64,000 bases of DNA from Tetraselmis striata (GCA_006384855.1 VCJN01001754.1:186001-250000), one strand, 5' to 3'. Positions 30,254-42,110 are shown, counted from the first letter of the stretch. Notes: generated by a model from the sequence alone, not told the origin. A program made the numbers and translations.

Positions 30254-30957
30254 CTCCGAGTGAGGGGAAATCGCTGGCGTCAAAGGCAGGCTGCTCGGGG
30301 CCCTGGTCGCCGGGGCCGAGGGAGCCGGGGAAGCCAGGCATGCCGCCGTGGCTGTCGACTCCGCCCTTGGCGCCCAGCATGCCGGACAGGCCCGGGCCCA
30401 CCTGCCCTTGCGCCTTGTTCATCATCGCCAGGAGGTCGCCGCTGGGGTTGCCGTAGCCGCCGGCGGGGCCGACGCCGGGCATGCCGGGCATGCCGCCGCC
30501 GCCGCCCAGGGGCCCGCCGACCGGCACGCCCGGCCGCGCGGGGGAGCCCTGCATGCTCAGGCTGCCCAGCTGCCCCGTCAGGTGGCTCACCGGCAGCCCC
30601 CGCGGACCCCCCAGAGACGCCAGGTTGACACCGCCGCCGCCGACCTGCCCGCTGCCGGTGCGCATGCCAAGCAGGCCGCCGCTGCCACCGCCGCCGCCAC
30701 CAGCGGGGCCCATGCCCATAAGGCCGGCGCTGGCGCCGCGGTCCATGCCAGGCCGGCTGCCGCCAGGCATGCCGCCCGGGGCCACGCCGCCGCTGCCGCC
30801 GCCCGGACCCAGGCCGTTCATGCCCATCGGCATCCCGCTGCGACCCGGTACCTGCCCGTAGCGCTGCATCTGCAGGCCGCCGAAAAGACGAGGGGAGAGG
30901 GAAAGGGAAGGCAGGGGGGGTCACCGGAGCTCAGCGCCAGGCTGGACGGGCCTGCTC

Positions 30958-30991
<34 letters not shown>

Positions 30992-31718
30992 GCGTGTGTG
31001 TTTTTCTTTTTGTTCTGCCCCAGGACAGCACAACCCTTACAGCACCTCCATACCGCGTTTCTCCTATCACGAGCTGCTCGTGGACCCCCCCCCCTCACCC
31101 ACACACACATCTGCTGAACCCCACTACAGCCCTTCGATGCCCAAACATATGAAGGATGGGGGCTAGGAGGGGGGGGGGGGGGTAAGCTGCACCTGCTGCT
31201 GCATGCTGCCGGGGCCCAGGCCGCCGGGGAAGCGACCCTGGCCGCCTCCCACTTGCTGCGGCTGTGGCTGCTGCGACGCGGAGGTGGGGATGCCACCCAG
31301 CCCAGGTCTACCAGCGTAAGGGGACGGGGTGAGTCAGCGCGGATGGATGGAAGGCAGAGGAATGCCTCCAAAAGGGAGGGGGGGCGAGCTCCTTACCGCC
31401 CGCCGGGCATGCCGCCCTGCACGCCGTAGTTGCCCTGCATGGAGTGCAGCATGTTGCCTGCGCGCCAATCGGGGAAGCTCTGTGAGGTCGTTGTTCCGGT
31501 GGGGCACGGGGACAAAGGGATCACAAAAGGGGAGGAAGGAGGGGGATGGGGGAGGGGGGGAGTGTCCGCCACCCTCCCGGGGGACGGGAGACGGGCGGAC
31601 CTCCCAGGTTGAAGGCGCCGTTGCCGCCCTGGCCGCCTTGCCCTTGGGCGTACTGAGCATTGGCGTATGCGCGCGCGTTGGACGGGTCCAGGCCGCCGCC
31701 TGTGTTGGCGTTCAGCAT
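27650..31718 (-). CDS. CNOT2: CCR4-NOT complex subunit 2 (NOT2/CNOT2, VIP2-like)
   Basis: Six coding exons (31718-31601, 31457-31397, 31307-31193, 30869-30254, 29838-29707, 28401-27650) join in perfect phase to 597 residues. Start ATG 31718: in the exon before it (ends about 31,850, GTGAGC donor) the frame is closed by a TAA, so that exon is 5' UTR. The N-terminal two thirds is Gly/Pro/Met/Gln-rich and disordered, with the opening MLNANTGGGLDPSNARAYAN and two short NOT2 motifs, FDASDFPSLGG and MQTEDFPALPS. The C-terminal NOT2/3/5 domain (about residues 396-575) has FGLLGLL, LGTDLTTLGLNLNS, FASPWADAPVRPEPEF and FYIFYSMPGDEAQLFAADEL. NOT2 is a core scaffold of the CCR4-NOT deadenylase in mRNA decay and transcription. 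Intron 4 starts GTG followed by a 30-base C run. Confidence 0.93.
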
Positions 31719-32929
31719 GCCGCGGCCCCGCAGTCCCGCCCTGCGACGCCCAGTGAGCGGCAGAGGACTTCCAGTGAGCACAGATGGCCACGCCACACTC
31801 AGCTGGGGAGGATGGGGGCGAAGAAGTGCCTGAGCTCACCTTTAGTGTAAAGCTCTCAAGGCTCTTCGGCGTTCAGTGCGTAGACTGAGACCTGGATTGG
31901 TGGGTGGGACGGAGAGGAGCCGGACACGCGGGAAAAAGAGAGCGGGGGGGGGGGGGGAGAGGGCGGGGGGGGAGGTAAGATGGGTTTCGGGGGTGGGCCG
32001 GATCACGCGTCCACCCTCACGTGGACCGCCGGCAGGTACCAGTCCCAAAGCAGCTTGCGACCCGAGATGCGGATGCGCTTGGGTTAGGGCGGCTCTAGGC
32101 GAAGGTGCGCGGGGAATGAAGCGATCGGGCACGGCCTGGGCGGCGGGAAGAGGGGAGAGCTGACGGCCGAGGTAGAGCTGACGGGGTAGAGCTGACGGCG
32201 CGGAAGGATGGGTGCGACGAAGAGCCGGAAAATGCTTGGAAAACGGAATTTCAGTACTTATGGATAGTACTGCTACCCTGGAAATGCAGCTCAGTCGCCC
32301 GCCAGCACCGGTGTTGATTTGTTTTTGCGGCCCCCTCTGGCGGCCGTCTGGGCAGGGGCGCACGGCAGGAGCGCCCAGCGCTGCCCTCGCTTGGCGAGCC
32401 ACACAGGACGCGGCAAAGGTTGCCGCGGCGCTGCCTGAGCCGGTCTGGGAGTCTGGGCTGGGCCAGCTGCAAGGCTAGGCAGATGGAAGCGAGCGCGGAT
32501 GGACGCGTTTCTGTGTGCCGGACTCCTGTATATAGATTAGTACTGGAACCCCCCCCCCCCCCCCACCCCCCGAGTCACCTCCGGCCAGCCTCCATTAAGC
32601 AGTAGTGGGTGCGTGCAGTAGAGCCCTGCAGTACCTGCAGTACACCTGCAGCCCAGTCGCAACAGTGCCGTCCTCACCACCGCCGCACGCGATGGCTTGC
32701 AAACACCGCCCTCCGCCCGGATCTGCCCGGTAGGCCGCTAATACTCGCCACTCTCCAGCCCAGTAGTCACGCAAGGTTGGGGCCGCTGGCGGATGGAGCT
32801 GCTTGCTGTGGGGCGGCTGCTCATGCTGGATGTCTGCGCGCGCGCGGCGACGCGTGCTGCCAATACTATATACAGTACACACTCTACTGGTGTGAATTAC
32901 AAAAAGGGCAGTTCCCCAGAATTAGAAAA
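31719..32929. other. CNOT2 5' region and spacer
   Basis: Includes the 5' UTR intron (about 31,848-31,741) and the non-coding first exon of CNOT2, then a GC-rich stretch without a convincing gene and a C run (about 32,550-32,564). The CNOT2 promoter should lie around 31,900-32,300. Confidence 0.5.
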
Positions 32930-35210
32930 TCAACACAGCAAGCCGCCTAAAAGCGGCCCGCATCCCGCACAAGGCGGGATGGATGAGTGATGCGCACACG
33001 GTTCAGAGTCCGGGCGACGCGTGCACGTGTGTGTGGGGGTGATCCTCGGACGTGCTGTGCAGCTTCAACAACGGGATGGCAGACGAATCTGCGCCGTCTG
33101 ATGAGGCAGCGAGCGCGCTCTCGAGCGGCCACCAAGCTCAGGACCCCGAGGAAATCTCTTGCGAGCAAGGCCTCATGGTGAGCCCGGGTGATGCACCGAG
33201 TGCCCCGCGATGAGAGGGCACCCCGATCTGCAGCCAAGCTTGTGATACCACGCACTGTGCGGTGCAACCCCTTGCTCACCTCACCCACTGTGCCGAAGAC
33301 CATGCCCGTGTACTCCGACATATCCAGGATGTCTCGAAGAGGACCCTTCTGTCCGGGCTCCGTGTTGTGCCACGCCGCATCCCGCGCATCCAACCCCCGT
33401 TGTATGTCGCCCAACAGGGAGCGCTCAAAACGATCCACAGCCGTGGCCCGCGGCACTGCAGTCTACTTGACCCCGTACCGCATAGTCTTGAACTCCTGCA
33501 GCGTGGACTTCAAGCTCCGGGGATCGTAACTCCCGGTCACGACGTTGAGCGCCGGAAGGGAGAGCTCTGCGTCCGGCACTAGGTCCTTAAGTTCATCCCT
33601 AGGTACGGTGTTGCCGAGAGGCACTGCCTGCTGGAACAAGTCATCCACCTCCCGCCGTACGGCGACACCTAGGTCGTGAACACAGTGATCGCGGAAGGCA
33701 TCTACGATAGCCTCGTGCTGTACACGCCAGTGAGCGTCTCCAGGCGCCGGGAGGTTCATGAGCGCGTCGCCGTTTAGGTCAACAGTGACGGGATTGTGAT
33801 CCGTCGAGGGCAGAATGATCTGGCTCCCAGGCATCCACTGGGGCCAAGCATGGGCTAGGCAGAAGGAAGTACCTGGCAGCGACCTCCCGCAGCTCATGTG
33901 GAGTCATGGATGTCCGCGCGGTGGGGATGGCCACTGTCCACATGCCTGACGCCGCGTCGAGCTGGTTGAACAAGATCCGTTCCCTACATGTGGCAGGGAG
34001 AGCGCACACCTCATTTCGAAGCCGAGAATTGTTGGCCTGGTCTAGAAATGTCGTCAGCTCCTTTGCGAGCCCGACGCAGCCTCCACTTCCCGCTTCATCT
34101 GGCGCGCATCTGCGTCGCCGAGATGGCCGGCAGTAGCCGCTTGGAGGCGGCCCCACGCCTCGCGCATCTCTGCGGCGTAGCTGTCCGACCCATGAGCATC
34201 GTTGAGGAAGTGGTCATATTGGCGGGCGGAAGAAGTTGCGTTGAAGCTGCCTCGGCCAAGTACGGACCCGAGCTGTGGGTCGAAGAAACCAGCGGTGGGA
34301 ATGTTGGTGCCGGAGTTCCTAGTCAGGAACCTTGGGAGGATGGCATTCATGCAGCCGATGAAGGCGGCATCACGAACGGTAGCCATGCGGCGGATGCCAG
34401 CTCCCTTCAACCGAGTGGGGAGGTGAAACTAACATGCTGCGCGCCCTGGCCGTTGCATCCTCGCTCAAGGTAGCCACCTCCGCTGCCACGGGGTCGGGGT
34501 CGTGCAAAAGCTCCGCCACGAAATCGGTGACCACCGGATTGGTGTCGGTGCTGTACGTGGAGGGATCAAAAGAGACCCCTAGCACCCGTTCGACCGCCGC
34601 GAGGATGGTGGCATCCACCGCCTCCGCAAAGGCCTCCACCTCGGACGGAATTGCGGAGCCAGTACCCCGCCTTGTGTTGCATGCAATGCTTGAGCAGGGC
34701 CCATGCGTGGTGATGCAGGGCGTAAGTGTACCGACGGCTGGGCTTGGCAGACAAGAGCTTGCTCAAGCTAGCGTCCACCTCCTCTTGTAGCTCCTCCGCC
34801 CTGCCGCGCATGTACGCCTGCACATACTCCGGCGATCCGAGCGGCACGTTGAGGACCGCGATGCCGTGATGGGCATCTAGCTCGGGCCACTCGATGTCGG
34901 CCGGAGCCTCACGCCGCGCGGCCTCCATGTCTGCGCTGTACGCCTGCATCTTGTCGAAGCGCACCTCAAGCCCCACGGACGCCTTGATGGACGTGCGGAA
35001 GGCGTGAAGAGCCGGCCAAACGTGCTCCGGAAGGCCCACCAAAAATCCATCGTCGGCGTTGAAGCGCGCCGCCCCGCCATTGACCTCCAACGTGATATCA
35101 CGCTGCTGCACCTCGGGGTGAATCGCGACGGAAAAGGAAGTCGTGGCCAAAGGTGCGCCCTGTTGCACTCCGTCCTCCGACCGCGGAGGGGCGGACCGGT
35201 CGTCCACACT
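32930..35210 (-). mobile_element. 5'-truncated non-LTR retrotransposon, RT and C-terminal parts
   Basis: Read on the minus strand in several frames. RT motifs: GVQQGAPLATTSFSVAIHPE (palm/B-box region), then ARFNADDGFLVG, whose ADD replaces the usual YADD. Thumb-like helices follow, and a C-terminal region with HWRVQHEAIVDAFRDHC ... VRREVDDLFQQAVP and SLPALNVVTGSYDPRSLK, reminiscent of restriction-like endonuclease regions. Frames change near 34,640, 34,080, 33,800 and 33,470. The 3' end (about 32,930-32,985) is a GC hairpin (CATCCCGCC ... CGGGATGCGG) also found at about 43,375-43,430. The first RT blocks are missing. Not functional. Confidence 0.7.
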
Positions 35211-35429
35211 CTATTGGTACACACCGGTCGTCACACACTCTACTGGTACCGCCCGTACTACCGATGTTGGTGCCTCGTGCGGGATGCGTGTCGCTTGAGC
35301 GGCTGGACTTAATCTTTAAATACTTTGCAGCTAGCACTTGTAATCATCTTTAAGTACTAATAATCCTACCCACCCACCCACCCACCGCCTGGGCGGGCCC
35401 GATGACCGTCCTCGGCCCTCGGAATCGCG

Positions 35430-36230
35430 GCCCTTCCTCCGCCTCCGCCCCCGGCTGGGTGTGGGGGCGGGGATCGTGCACGGGTGGCGCCTTGGTAGCC
35501 TTCGCCCCGCCCGTGTTGCTACTGCCGCGGAGGAGCAGTGTGAACTGGACACCGGCGTCTTACGTCGTTGCTGGTCCGGTCAAGTCCCCGTTCGTTGTTC
35601 TTTGAGCACCCTCTCCCTTCCTGTCCTGTCGGCGCCTCCACATCACATTCGGCCTAGTGCCGCTATTGGAGTGGCCCGGGATGTTGTGCTGGGAAGGGAG
35701 TTCTACGTTCGGCGGAAGGGGACGCGACCGAGCTGGCGGCGGTCTGGCGCTGGGCGGAACAACGCGCGCTGGACACCGGCGTCTTACGTCGTTGTTGGCC
35801 CGGTCGGCTCTCCATTCCCTACTCGTGGAGCACTTTCTGCCTTTCTGTCATGTTGGCGCCTCCACATCACATTCGGCTCAGCGCCGCTATTGGAGTGGCC
35901 CGGGATGTTGTGCTGGGGAAGGCGTTCTACGTTTGGCGGAAAAGGACGCGACCGATCTGGCGGCGGATTTGGCGTTGGGTGGCCTGCGTCTGTTGCACGC
36001 CCGTGGCGCCCCGTTCTGGGTTGGACCCCCCACTTCCGCTCCTTGCTGCGAGACCTCTACTTCGAAGCTCCTTTTCTGTCGGCGCCTTCACATCACATTC
36101 GGCCTAGTGCCGCTATTGGAGTGGCCCGGGATTGCGTGCTGGGGAGAGCGTCTCTACTGCGTGGAGCGGCGGTTGGCTGGTGCCGATGCCATGTCGGTGG
36201 CTGTCCTGGCGGTTCCCGCCTCTGGTGGCC
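35430..36230 (+). repeat. three to four tandem ~225-bp units
   Basis: The phrase GCGCCTCCACATCACATTCG and GGAGTGGCCCGGGAT recurs near 35,630, 35,857 and 36,080, with a partial unit before. Long frames across it are repeat artefacts. The array is followed by TTTGCAGCTGGCTCATGTAATC, the tail type of the non-LTR fragments, so it could be 5' promoter units or the body of a retroposon. Confidence 0.75.
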
Positions 36231-36329
36231 TGTAGCTGGATTTTCTTCTGGATTTCTGTATGGATTTCTTGAATTTTGCAGCTGGCTCATGTAATCATCT
36301 TTAAGTACTGATTTAGCGGTGGACGATTT

Positions 36330-36420
36330 ATTGTTATTGGGTGTTTACATCAGTGCTTAAACACTTTTACATCATGCCTTAAACATATGCGCACTACAAA
36401 CAGAAATAACAGTAACCATG
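36330..36420 (-). mobile_element. 3'-end fragment of the 43-46 kb non-LTR family
   Basis: On the minus strand it reads TGTTATTTCTGTTTGTAGTG and then two GATGTAA words, matching the 3' ends near 43,485-43,535 and 54,262-54,320. Only the last ~90 bases are present. Confidence 0.65.
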
Positions 36421-37195
36421 ATTTATGGTTAATTGTGGACGTTTTCTATTGCCTGCTATTCGGGTAGTGGTTTCTTGATCGCCTTTTACAGCTAGCTCAT
36501 GTAACTATTGTTGGACCCAGTGTACCCCGGTACCCTGAATCCGCATTTTCTCTCTGTGAAATCCGCATTTTCTAGTGAAGTGCTGGCTGCCGTACATGTG
36601 CCTAAGATGCACGACACCCACATGCTACCAGAGTACGCACGGCACTTAGACTTCTTTGCCAGATTGTCTTCTTTGATGGAGCGGTGTCTGCCCTAACCGA
36701 CACCTAGCCGGCTGGTATAAATTGTCAGCCTCGGCTCCTGTAAATTCAGTCAACTGCATTTCCCAGAAAGTCCCGATTCACCTACTCGCTCAAGTGACAG
36801 TGCCACTCAGCCATCACTACGGCGACAGCGACCACCTTTCGTCCATCGCCCACGGCTAACGGCAACCCTTTACCTTCCCGGTTTGCATCTTGCTTGCTGG
36901 CACTCGACGTGATTCGACGCGTGCACGCCGACTCTCGCCGACTCTCCCCGTAGTGACAGTGCCACTCAGCCATCACTTCGACAATCTCCTTCCGACAGGT
37001 TTTATGGGCCCTCTCCTTTAGTTCGACGCCTTGCCCCGTGCTCGACGCCTGCCACATGAGGCTTCAACCTACGTGTATCTCGACCCTCGACAGCTTTCGA
37101 CGGTCGACGGCGACGTGCGACGAGCTTTTCTTCCCACCCGCCCACCCCTACGGTTATACATCTTCCAACACAAGTGCGCCATCCTTCCACAATGC

Positions 37196-38862
37196 ATGTC
37201 TACCAGCAACACCACCGGCATTATGAACACCCGCCCCCTAGCCAATCTGGCTCGGAGGAGTGCGATCAAGACGGACCCTGGCAGCGCTCCACCACCACTT
37301 GACTTCCGTGATGATGCCAGTTCTGACAACGCCTTCAGCATAAACGGTGCACCAGACAGTGACGCAAGTGACATGCAGCAGATCAAGCCGGCTGCAGTGA
37401 AGCCGACACTCGACATCATTCAAGAACGTACCCGTCTGGGACGACACTACCGTCCATCTCTACGCGGGACAACGCTCAAGCCATGAAGATCTCTCTCGGC
37501 AGCGCCGGCTACTTGGACACCACCAAGGGCAAAGGCACCCGTCAGGAACAAATGATTCTCATGGCAGCCCTGCGCCACGCAACAGCCTATTATTATCCCA
37601 TGGCACTGGCCATCGTCAACATCATCAACATGGACCTGAGGAAGTGTGGATATGCAGCCTGGAAGGCCCTTCTTACTGAGCTCGTGGAGGAGCGCAAGCG
37701 CTTGGAGAAGGAGATCACATCAGGCTAGCTCCCGAATAAGCCAGTTCGGGTGTATGTTCGGCGCTACAAGAACCTCCGGAATCTGTTGAACAAGGCACAT
37801 GGCCAGTGGACCTTCGAGTACGTGGCCACCAACTACCTCATCCCGGGACTTCGCCCAGACTACGATCATATCGTCGACACCACTATCTCGGCGGCCACTG
37901 TCAACGAGAACCTGGCAACCATCATCCGCGCCGGACGGAACATGGAGGCGCGCAAGCGTGAGCGTAAGCAGTGCGTCCTCGCGTGCCCGCCAAACCTCAA
38001 TTCCTACAACCCTATGGACCCGCAGCACGCCACCAAGCCCAACGTTGTATGCAAAAGGTGTGACCGTCCAGGCCATACCTAGCAGCAGTGTGTGGCCAGG
38101 CGCCATGCCAACGGCATGCGTATCATGGGTGACACCACGTCAAGCGGCACCATGAACGGCCCTCACTATGACCGCCATCCGCGCGCGCCTGCGGAGCGTC
38201 ACATCCACAACAGCTATGGCCACAACCCGCACGACAACTACAACCATCACGCGCCGCGAGGTCAGCATTTCTACAACAACAACCGCACCAATCCGGACAG
38301 GCTCCAGCGGCAGCAACGTTGGGTCAACTGAGGCGGCAACAACGGCATGCAGCGCCATCCGCAGCCGGTCAGCTTCGTCTCCCCTGCCGGACATTAGAAC
38401 CAGGGACATCAGCAGGTCAACAACAACTCCGACCAGCGGCCGACAGGATACCGGGAGGCCTATCCGTTCATGGGTGTGTCCCCGACGGCACAGCACCACA
38501 GCAGCATGCCCATCATGCTCACGTGCACCATCGCAGCCCCAGGAGGGGCGGCACCGGAGCGCAAGAGTAGGGGGAGGGCGAGGACGACGCGGAGGATAAC
38601 TTACATGCCCACTGGCAACGCCCTCAACCCGTCCCCACCCCAGCCCAACCCCTATGCCTCGCCTCACCCACATTCCCGGCCTCGGCGGCGTTGGCGTCCC
38701 ACGTCCTTCATGCGGAGCAGGGCGTCTTGCGTGGCGACCCGCCACCGACGCTACCGCTCCTTACCGCTGCTCCGATCCTCCAGCTGCCAACCTCTCTGGT
38801 CATCGACCATCTCTTTTCACCGTGACATGGCCCATCAGCATCTGAGGCAGAGGCTCTGTTAG
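37196..38862 (+). pseudogene. gag: copia Gag with CCHC knuckle
   Basis: Starts at ATG 37196, shifts frame twice near 37,430-37,480, then runs from 37483. It contains YLDTTKGKGTRQEQMILMAA, KCGYAAWKALLTELVEERKR, NKAHGQWTFEYVATNYLIPG and the knuckle CKRCDRPGH-x4-C near 38,050-38,092, in which one of the four spacer codons is TAG. A His/Asn/Arg-rich, probably RNA-binding, tail follows. In-frame TAGs at about 37,726, 38,080 and 38,395, plus a TGA near 38,329. Confidence 0.8.
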
Positions 38863-39795
38863 AATGCGGCTTCGCAATCCACAAGATCACCGACGCTGAC
38901 CCATCAACCGAGGCTCGCACTACATATGTGGACACATCGCCTACATGTCATCAGCAACAAATATCCGGACCGTCTGCCTCCATCAGCATTTCAGGACTGT
39001 CGTGCCAGGACCCCCATGGACGTCAACGACATCACCATCACGGACCTGGAGCACCTGCGCCCGGTCACCCGCGTCGTGTCAGGCCCGCCGTGTCAACCAT
39101 GGTCACGCGCGGGCTCACGCCTTGGCTGGCAGGACCATCGTTCTCGGGCCTTTGCTTCCGTCATCGGTTTCATCCGTTTCTACCTGACTACACAGCCCAC
39201 AACAGTGCGCTATATTGTGGAGAATGTTCCAGGCGCGCTGGACTTCCCTGAAATACTCTCCTCGCTTGGAACCGGCAACATCATGCGCGCGACCGCTTGC
39301 GGCTCAGCAGCTCACCGCGACACCCTCATGTGGACCAATATCGCTCCACAACCAGACATCGAGAACTACGTCAACAACATCAACGCCATCGAACTCACCG
39401 ACCCCGGCCCCCGCGCGTGGGACCTCTGCCTCTCCGAGTTCCCCCACTTTACTCCAGTGGTGACAACCGACTATTTTCCGAAGTTCGTCGCCCGCCCCGG
39501 CTCATGCGCCTTTCGCATGCAGACCAACATTCAGCCGGGCGCTGGCATTGTCTACGAATATGATGGCCCCTAGTCATGGGCAACAAACAACGGCAGATGG
39601 CGCGAACCCCCTGCAGCTCTACGCGCTCGCGCCATGGGCTTCACCTTGGATGATCTGCCCACATTTCACCTTTTCAAGGCGGCATTCCGCAACCTCCTCG
39701 GCGGAGTCATCGATCTCAACGTCATGCGCAACTACATCAAGGCTGTCCCGGGCGCCGCCACTGCCCCACCAGTCATCACGGTCTGCCACACATAG
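38680..39795 (+). pseudogene. C5-cytosine DNA methyltransferase inside the copia element
   Basis: Methyltransferase motifs appear in order. A weakened motif I region (LVIDHLFSP, stop, then ALLECGFAIHKITDADP) is in one frame up to 38,925. In the next frame come MDVNDITITDLEHLRPVT, motif IV VVSGPPCQPWSRAG with the catalytic Cys, motif VI YIVENVPGALDF, a motif VIII-like AAHRDTLMW, and after a TAG the end region WREPPAALRARAMGF and GGVIDLNVMRNYI in place of motifs IX-X. It would transfer a methyl group from S-adenosylmethionine to cytosine C5. It sits between gag and protease in the gag frame, so it was probably part of the polyprotein. Inactive now (TGA near 38,826, shift at 38,925, TAGs at 39,571 and 39,793). 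Confidence 0.82.
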
Positions 39796-42110
39796 CACGG
39801 CGTCTCCATCAAAAGCGACGGGGAGGCATGGGTGCTCATCGACTCAGGCGCATCCTTTCACGTCAACGCCCACCGCGTACCGACCACATCTACTACATGG
39901 ATATATCTCCTGCAGCGGAGCAAATTTTGATGGGCGGTTTCGGGCAACCGGCAATCGGCGTCGGCACCACACTGGCACCAACACTGGACACCACCGGCAG
40001 GCCACATACCATTGGCGCGAGACTATTACCATACTCCCAACATCACCTCCAGTGTCGGCCTCACCAACATCAGCCGCCTCCTCAGCACCCATCAACTTAG
40101 CAAGCATGGCTACTCCGTCTACTTCAGTTGCCCCCTCAACAGCATGATCACCCCGGATGGCGCAGGCATCCACCTTCAGCCCTACCCCGGCACCACAGGC
40201 CTATACGGCATCCAGCTCCTTCCCATCCGCGATCCCTCTCATGGGGTCATGGCGCCGCCATCTCCGACGGTTTCCTACTCCCTGTGGCATCTTCGACTTG
40301 GTCATCGTTGCGCACGCCACATGGCACTCACCCAACAGCATGCCATCGGCAACCCGAAACACGGCCCCGTACTAGAGGCCATCTGCCTAGCATGCATCCA
40401 GGCTAAGTCCCACCAACAATCGGTCAACCGGCAGCCCTCCCCACGCGCGACAGCGCCATACGTGCTCGTGGTCACTGACGACTGGAAGGGACCTTGCCCG
40501 TCGGTAGCTGGGGCGCAGCATGTCTTCGGCGTAGTGGATTCCTACACTGGCGTGAGACCAAGGACGAGGCCGTCCGAGCCATCCATCAACTTCATGCGGC
40601 AGTGCTCGGCATGGGTCACGCCATCCAACGCATACTGGCCGATCGCAGCGCGGTTTACACCGGCTCTCCGTTTCGCCAAGCATGCGCCGACCTCAACATC
40701 GCGATGGAGTTTACCGCGTCTCACTCTCATCATCAGGCAGACGTGGCGGAGCGCTCTTTCCGCACCATCGGTGAGTGTGCCCAAGCCATGCTCCTCCACG
40801 CCGGCCTCGACCGCGCCTTTTGGGACTGGGCGTATCTTCACGCCGTCTATCTTTGCAACCGCCAGTGGAGCTCGTCCGTCAACGCCATACCCTACACACT
40901 GATGACCGGCCGCAAGCCGGACCTCACCGACCATGAGGTCCGGCTGTCTTCGGCTGCGTGGCCTGGGTCAACATCCATGTGACTATGAGGGCAGCCAGGG
41001 GCAAAATGACACCTAAATCCTGGCCGGGCATCTATGTTGGCCACCATGAGGACTCCGCTGGCTACCGCATCTACAACCCAGCAACCAGGCGCGAAACTGT
41101 GACACGCGATGTCATCTTTTACGAGGTAACACAACCCTTCTCCAGCACTCCGACTCTCTCTATGCCAGTCTTCCAATTCCCCGACAATGACCACCTGCTA
41201 GATGAGCCGCAACCCTTGGACCAGCAGGAGGGGCCCCAAGCATCGCACCCATGCCACCATCAGCCGCGCTTGCCTGGGCTCAGGAGGGCCCCCCACCTCC
41301 GCATCACGACGAGCAATATCTTCCGTGTCATCAGGAGGGGGACGCCACAGCACTACTAGCTCCTCACTTCAGCGGATCGGCGCAACTGCTTTCCCCTCAT
41401 ATCGACCTCAGCTACTACCACCCACGCTAGTGGCATCCGCCATCGCGGAGGTTGTGCGCCCCTACTCAACGCAGATGGCAGCCCTCGCCCTACAAGCACC
41501 CACTGCCCGCGTCTCCAAGGCGCCGCGCAACTACAAGGAGGCTATCTCCAGCAATCACCCCAAAGACCGGGAACAGTCCATGGACCGTGAGATCGACTCT
41601 ATCACCAAGATGGAGACTTTTGTCTGGATCAGCGTCCCTGAGCTTCGACGCGACAGCCCATCAGCGATCATCATACAGACGGCGTGGGCCTTCGCGGAGA
41701 AACACGACAAGGATGGCAAGCTCATCACGCGCAAGGCCAGAGTGGTCGTCCGCGGCGATCAACTCACCGCCGGCGAGAACTATGATGACACCAATACCTA
41801 TGCCCAGGCGTCAGCTTCATCGCCTTGCGCACCACTTTTGCTCTCGCAGTTCAACTCGACTTGGAGCTATACCAGTTCGACGTCACATGTGCCTTCATGA
41901 ACGCTAACCTCGATGAAGCTGTCTACGTCTACCCCCCCCCCCCCCCCCCGGCTACAGCCGCAAGGACCACGCTTGGAAACTCGTTTAGGCACTCTATGGC
42001 CTGCCGCAGGCACCCACGGCAAGGTTTCTGCGCTTTTCTTCCTTTCTCCGCGACTTCGGCTTCATCAGCTCCGAGTGCGATCCCGGCGTATGGACGCTGC
42101 CCTGAGTTTC
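39796..42110 (+). pseudogene. pol: copia protease-integrase-RT remnant
   Basis: Protease AWVLIDSGASFHVN directly follows the methyltransferase region. Then a GAG-preintegrase segment (YSLWHLRLGHRCARHMALTQ with a CxxC further on), integrase core pieces in three frames (VLVVTDDWKGPC; RILADRSAVYTGSPF; HHQADVAERSFRTIGE), and an RT N-terminal part (MDREIDSITKMETFVWISVP; ARVVVRGDQLTAGENYDDTN; YQFDVTCAFMNANLDEAVYV). A pure run of 18 C (41,932-41,949) replaces the bases after VYVYPP. The last readable RT phrase is FGFISSECDPGVWTLP. Confidence 0.8.

Larger units (their letters stand above)
36509..42110 (+). mobile_element. Ty1/copia retrotransposon carrying a DNA methyltransferase, 3'-truncated
   Basis: Order gag, cytosine methyltransferase, protease, integrase, RT, the copia order with an added enzyme between gag and protease. 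A putative 5' LTR starts TGTTGGACCC at 36509 and has a TATA-like GGTATAAATT near 36,714; its end is not resolved. The RT breaks off after the FGFISSECDPGVW region, without the YVDD block, RNase H or 3' LTR. Many stops and shifts; most in-frame stops are TAG. No second LTR is seen in the window. Confidence 0.85.

Noticed and set aside
34370..35210. Host gene on the minus strand
   Set aside because: The GVQQGAPL and ADDGFLVG motifs identify it as reverse transcriptase of a decayed non-LTR element.
20664..39795. TAG reassigned to glutamine in this genome
   Set aside because: The intact host genes CNOT2 and the plastid protein end with TAG exactly at the expected C-terminus, so TAG is a working stop; C-to-T decay is simpler.
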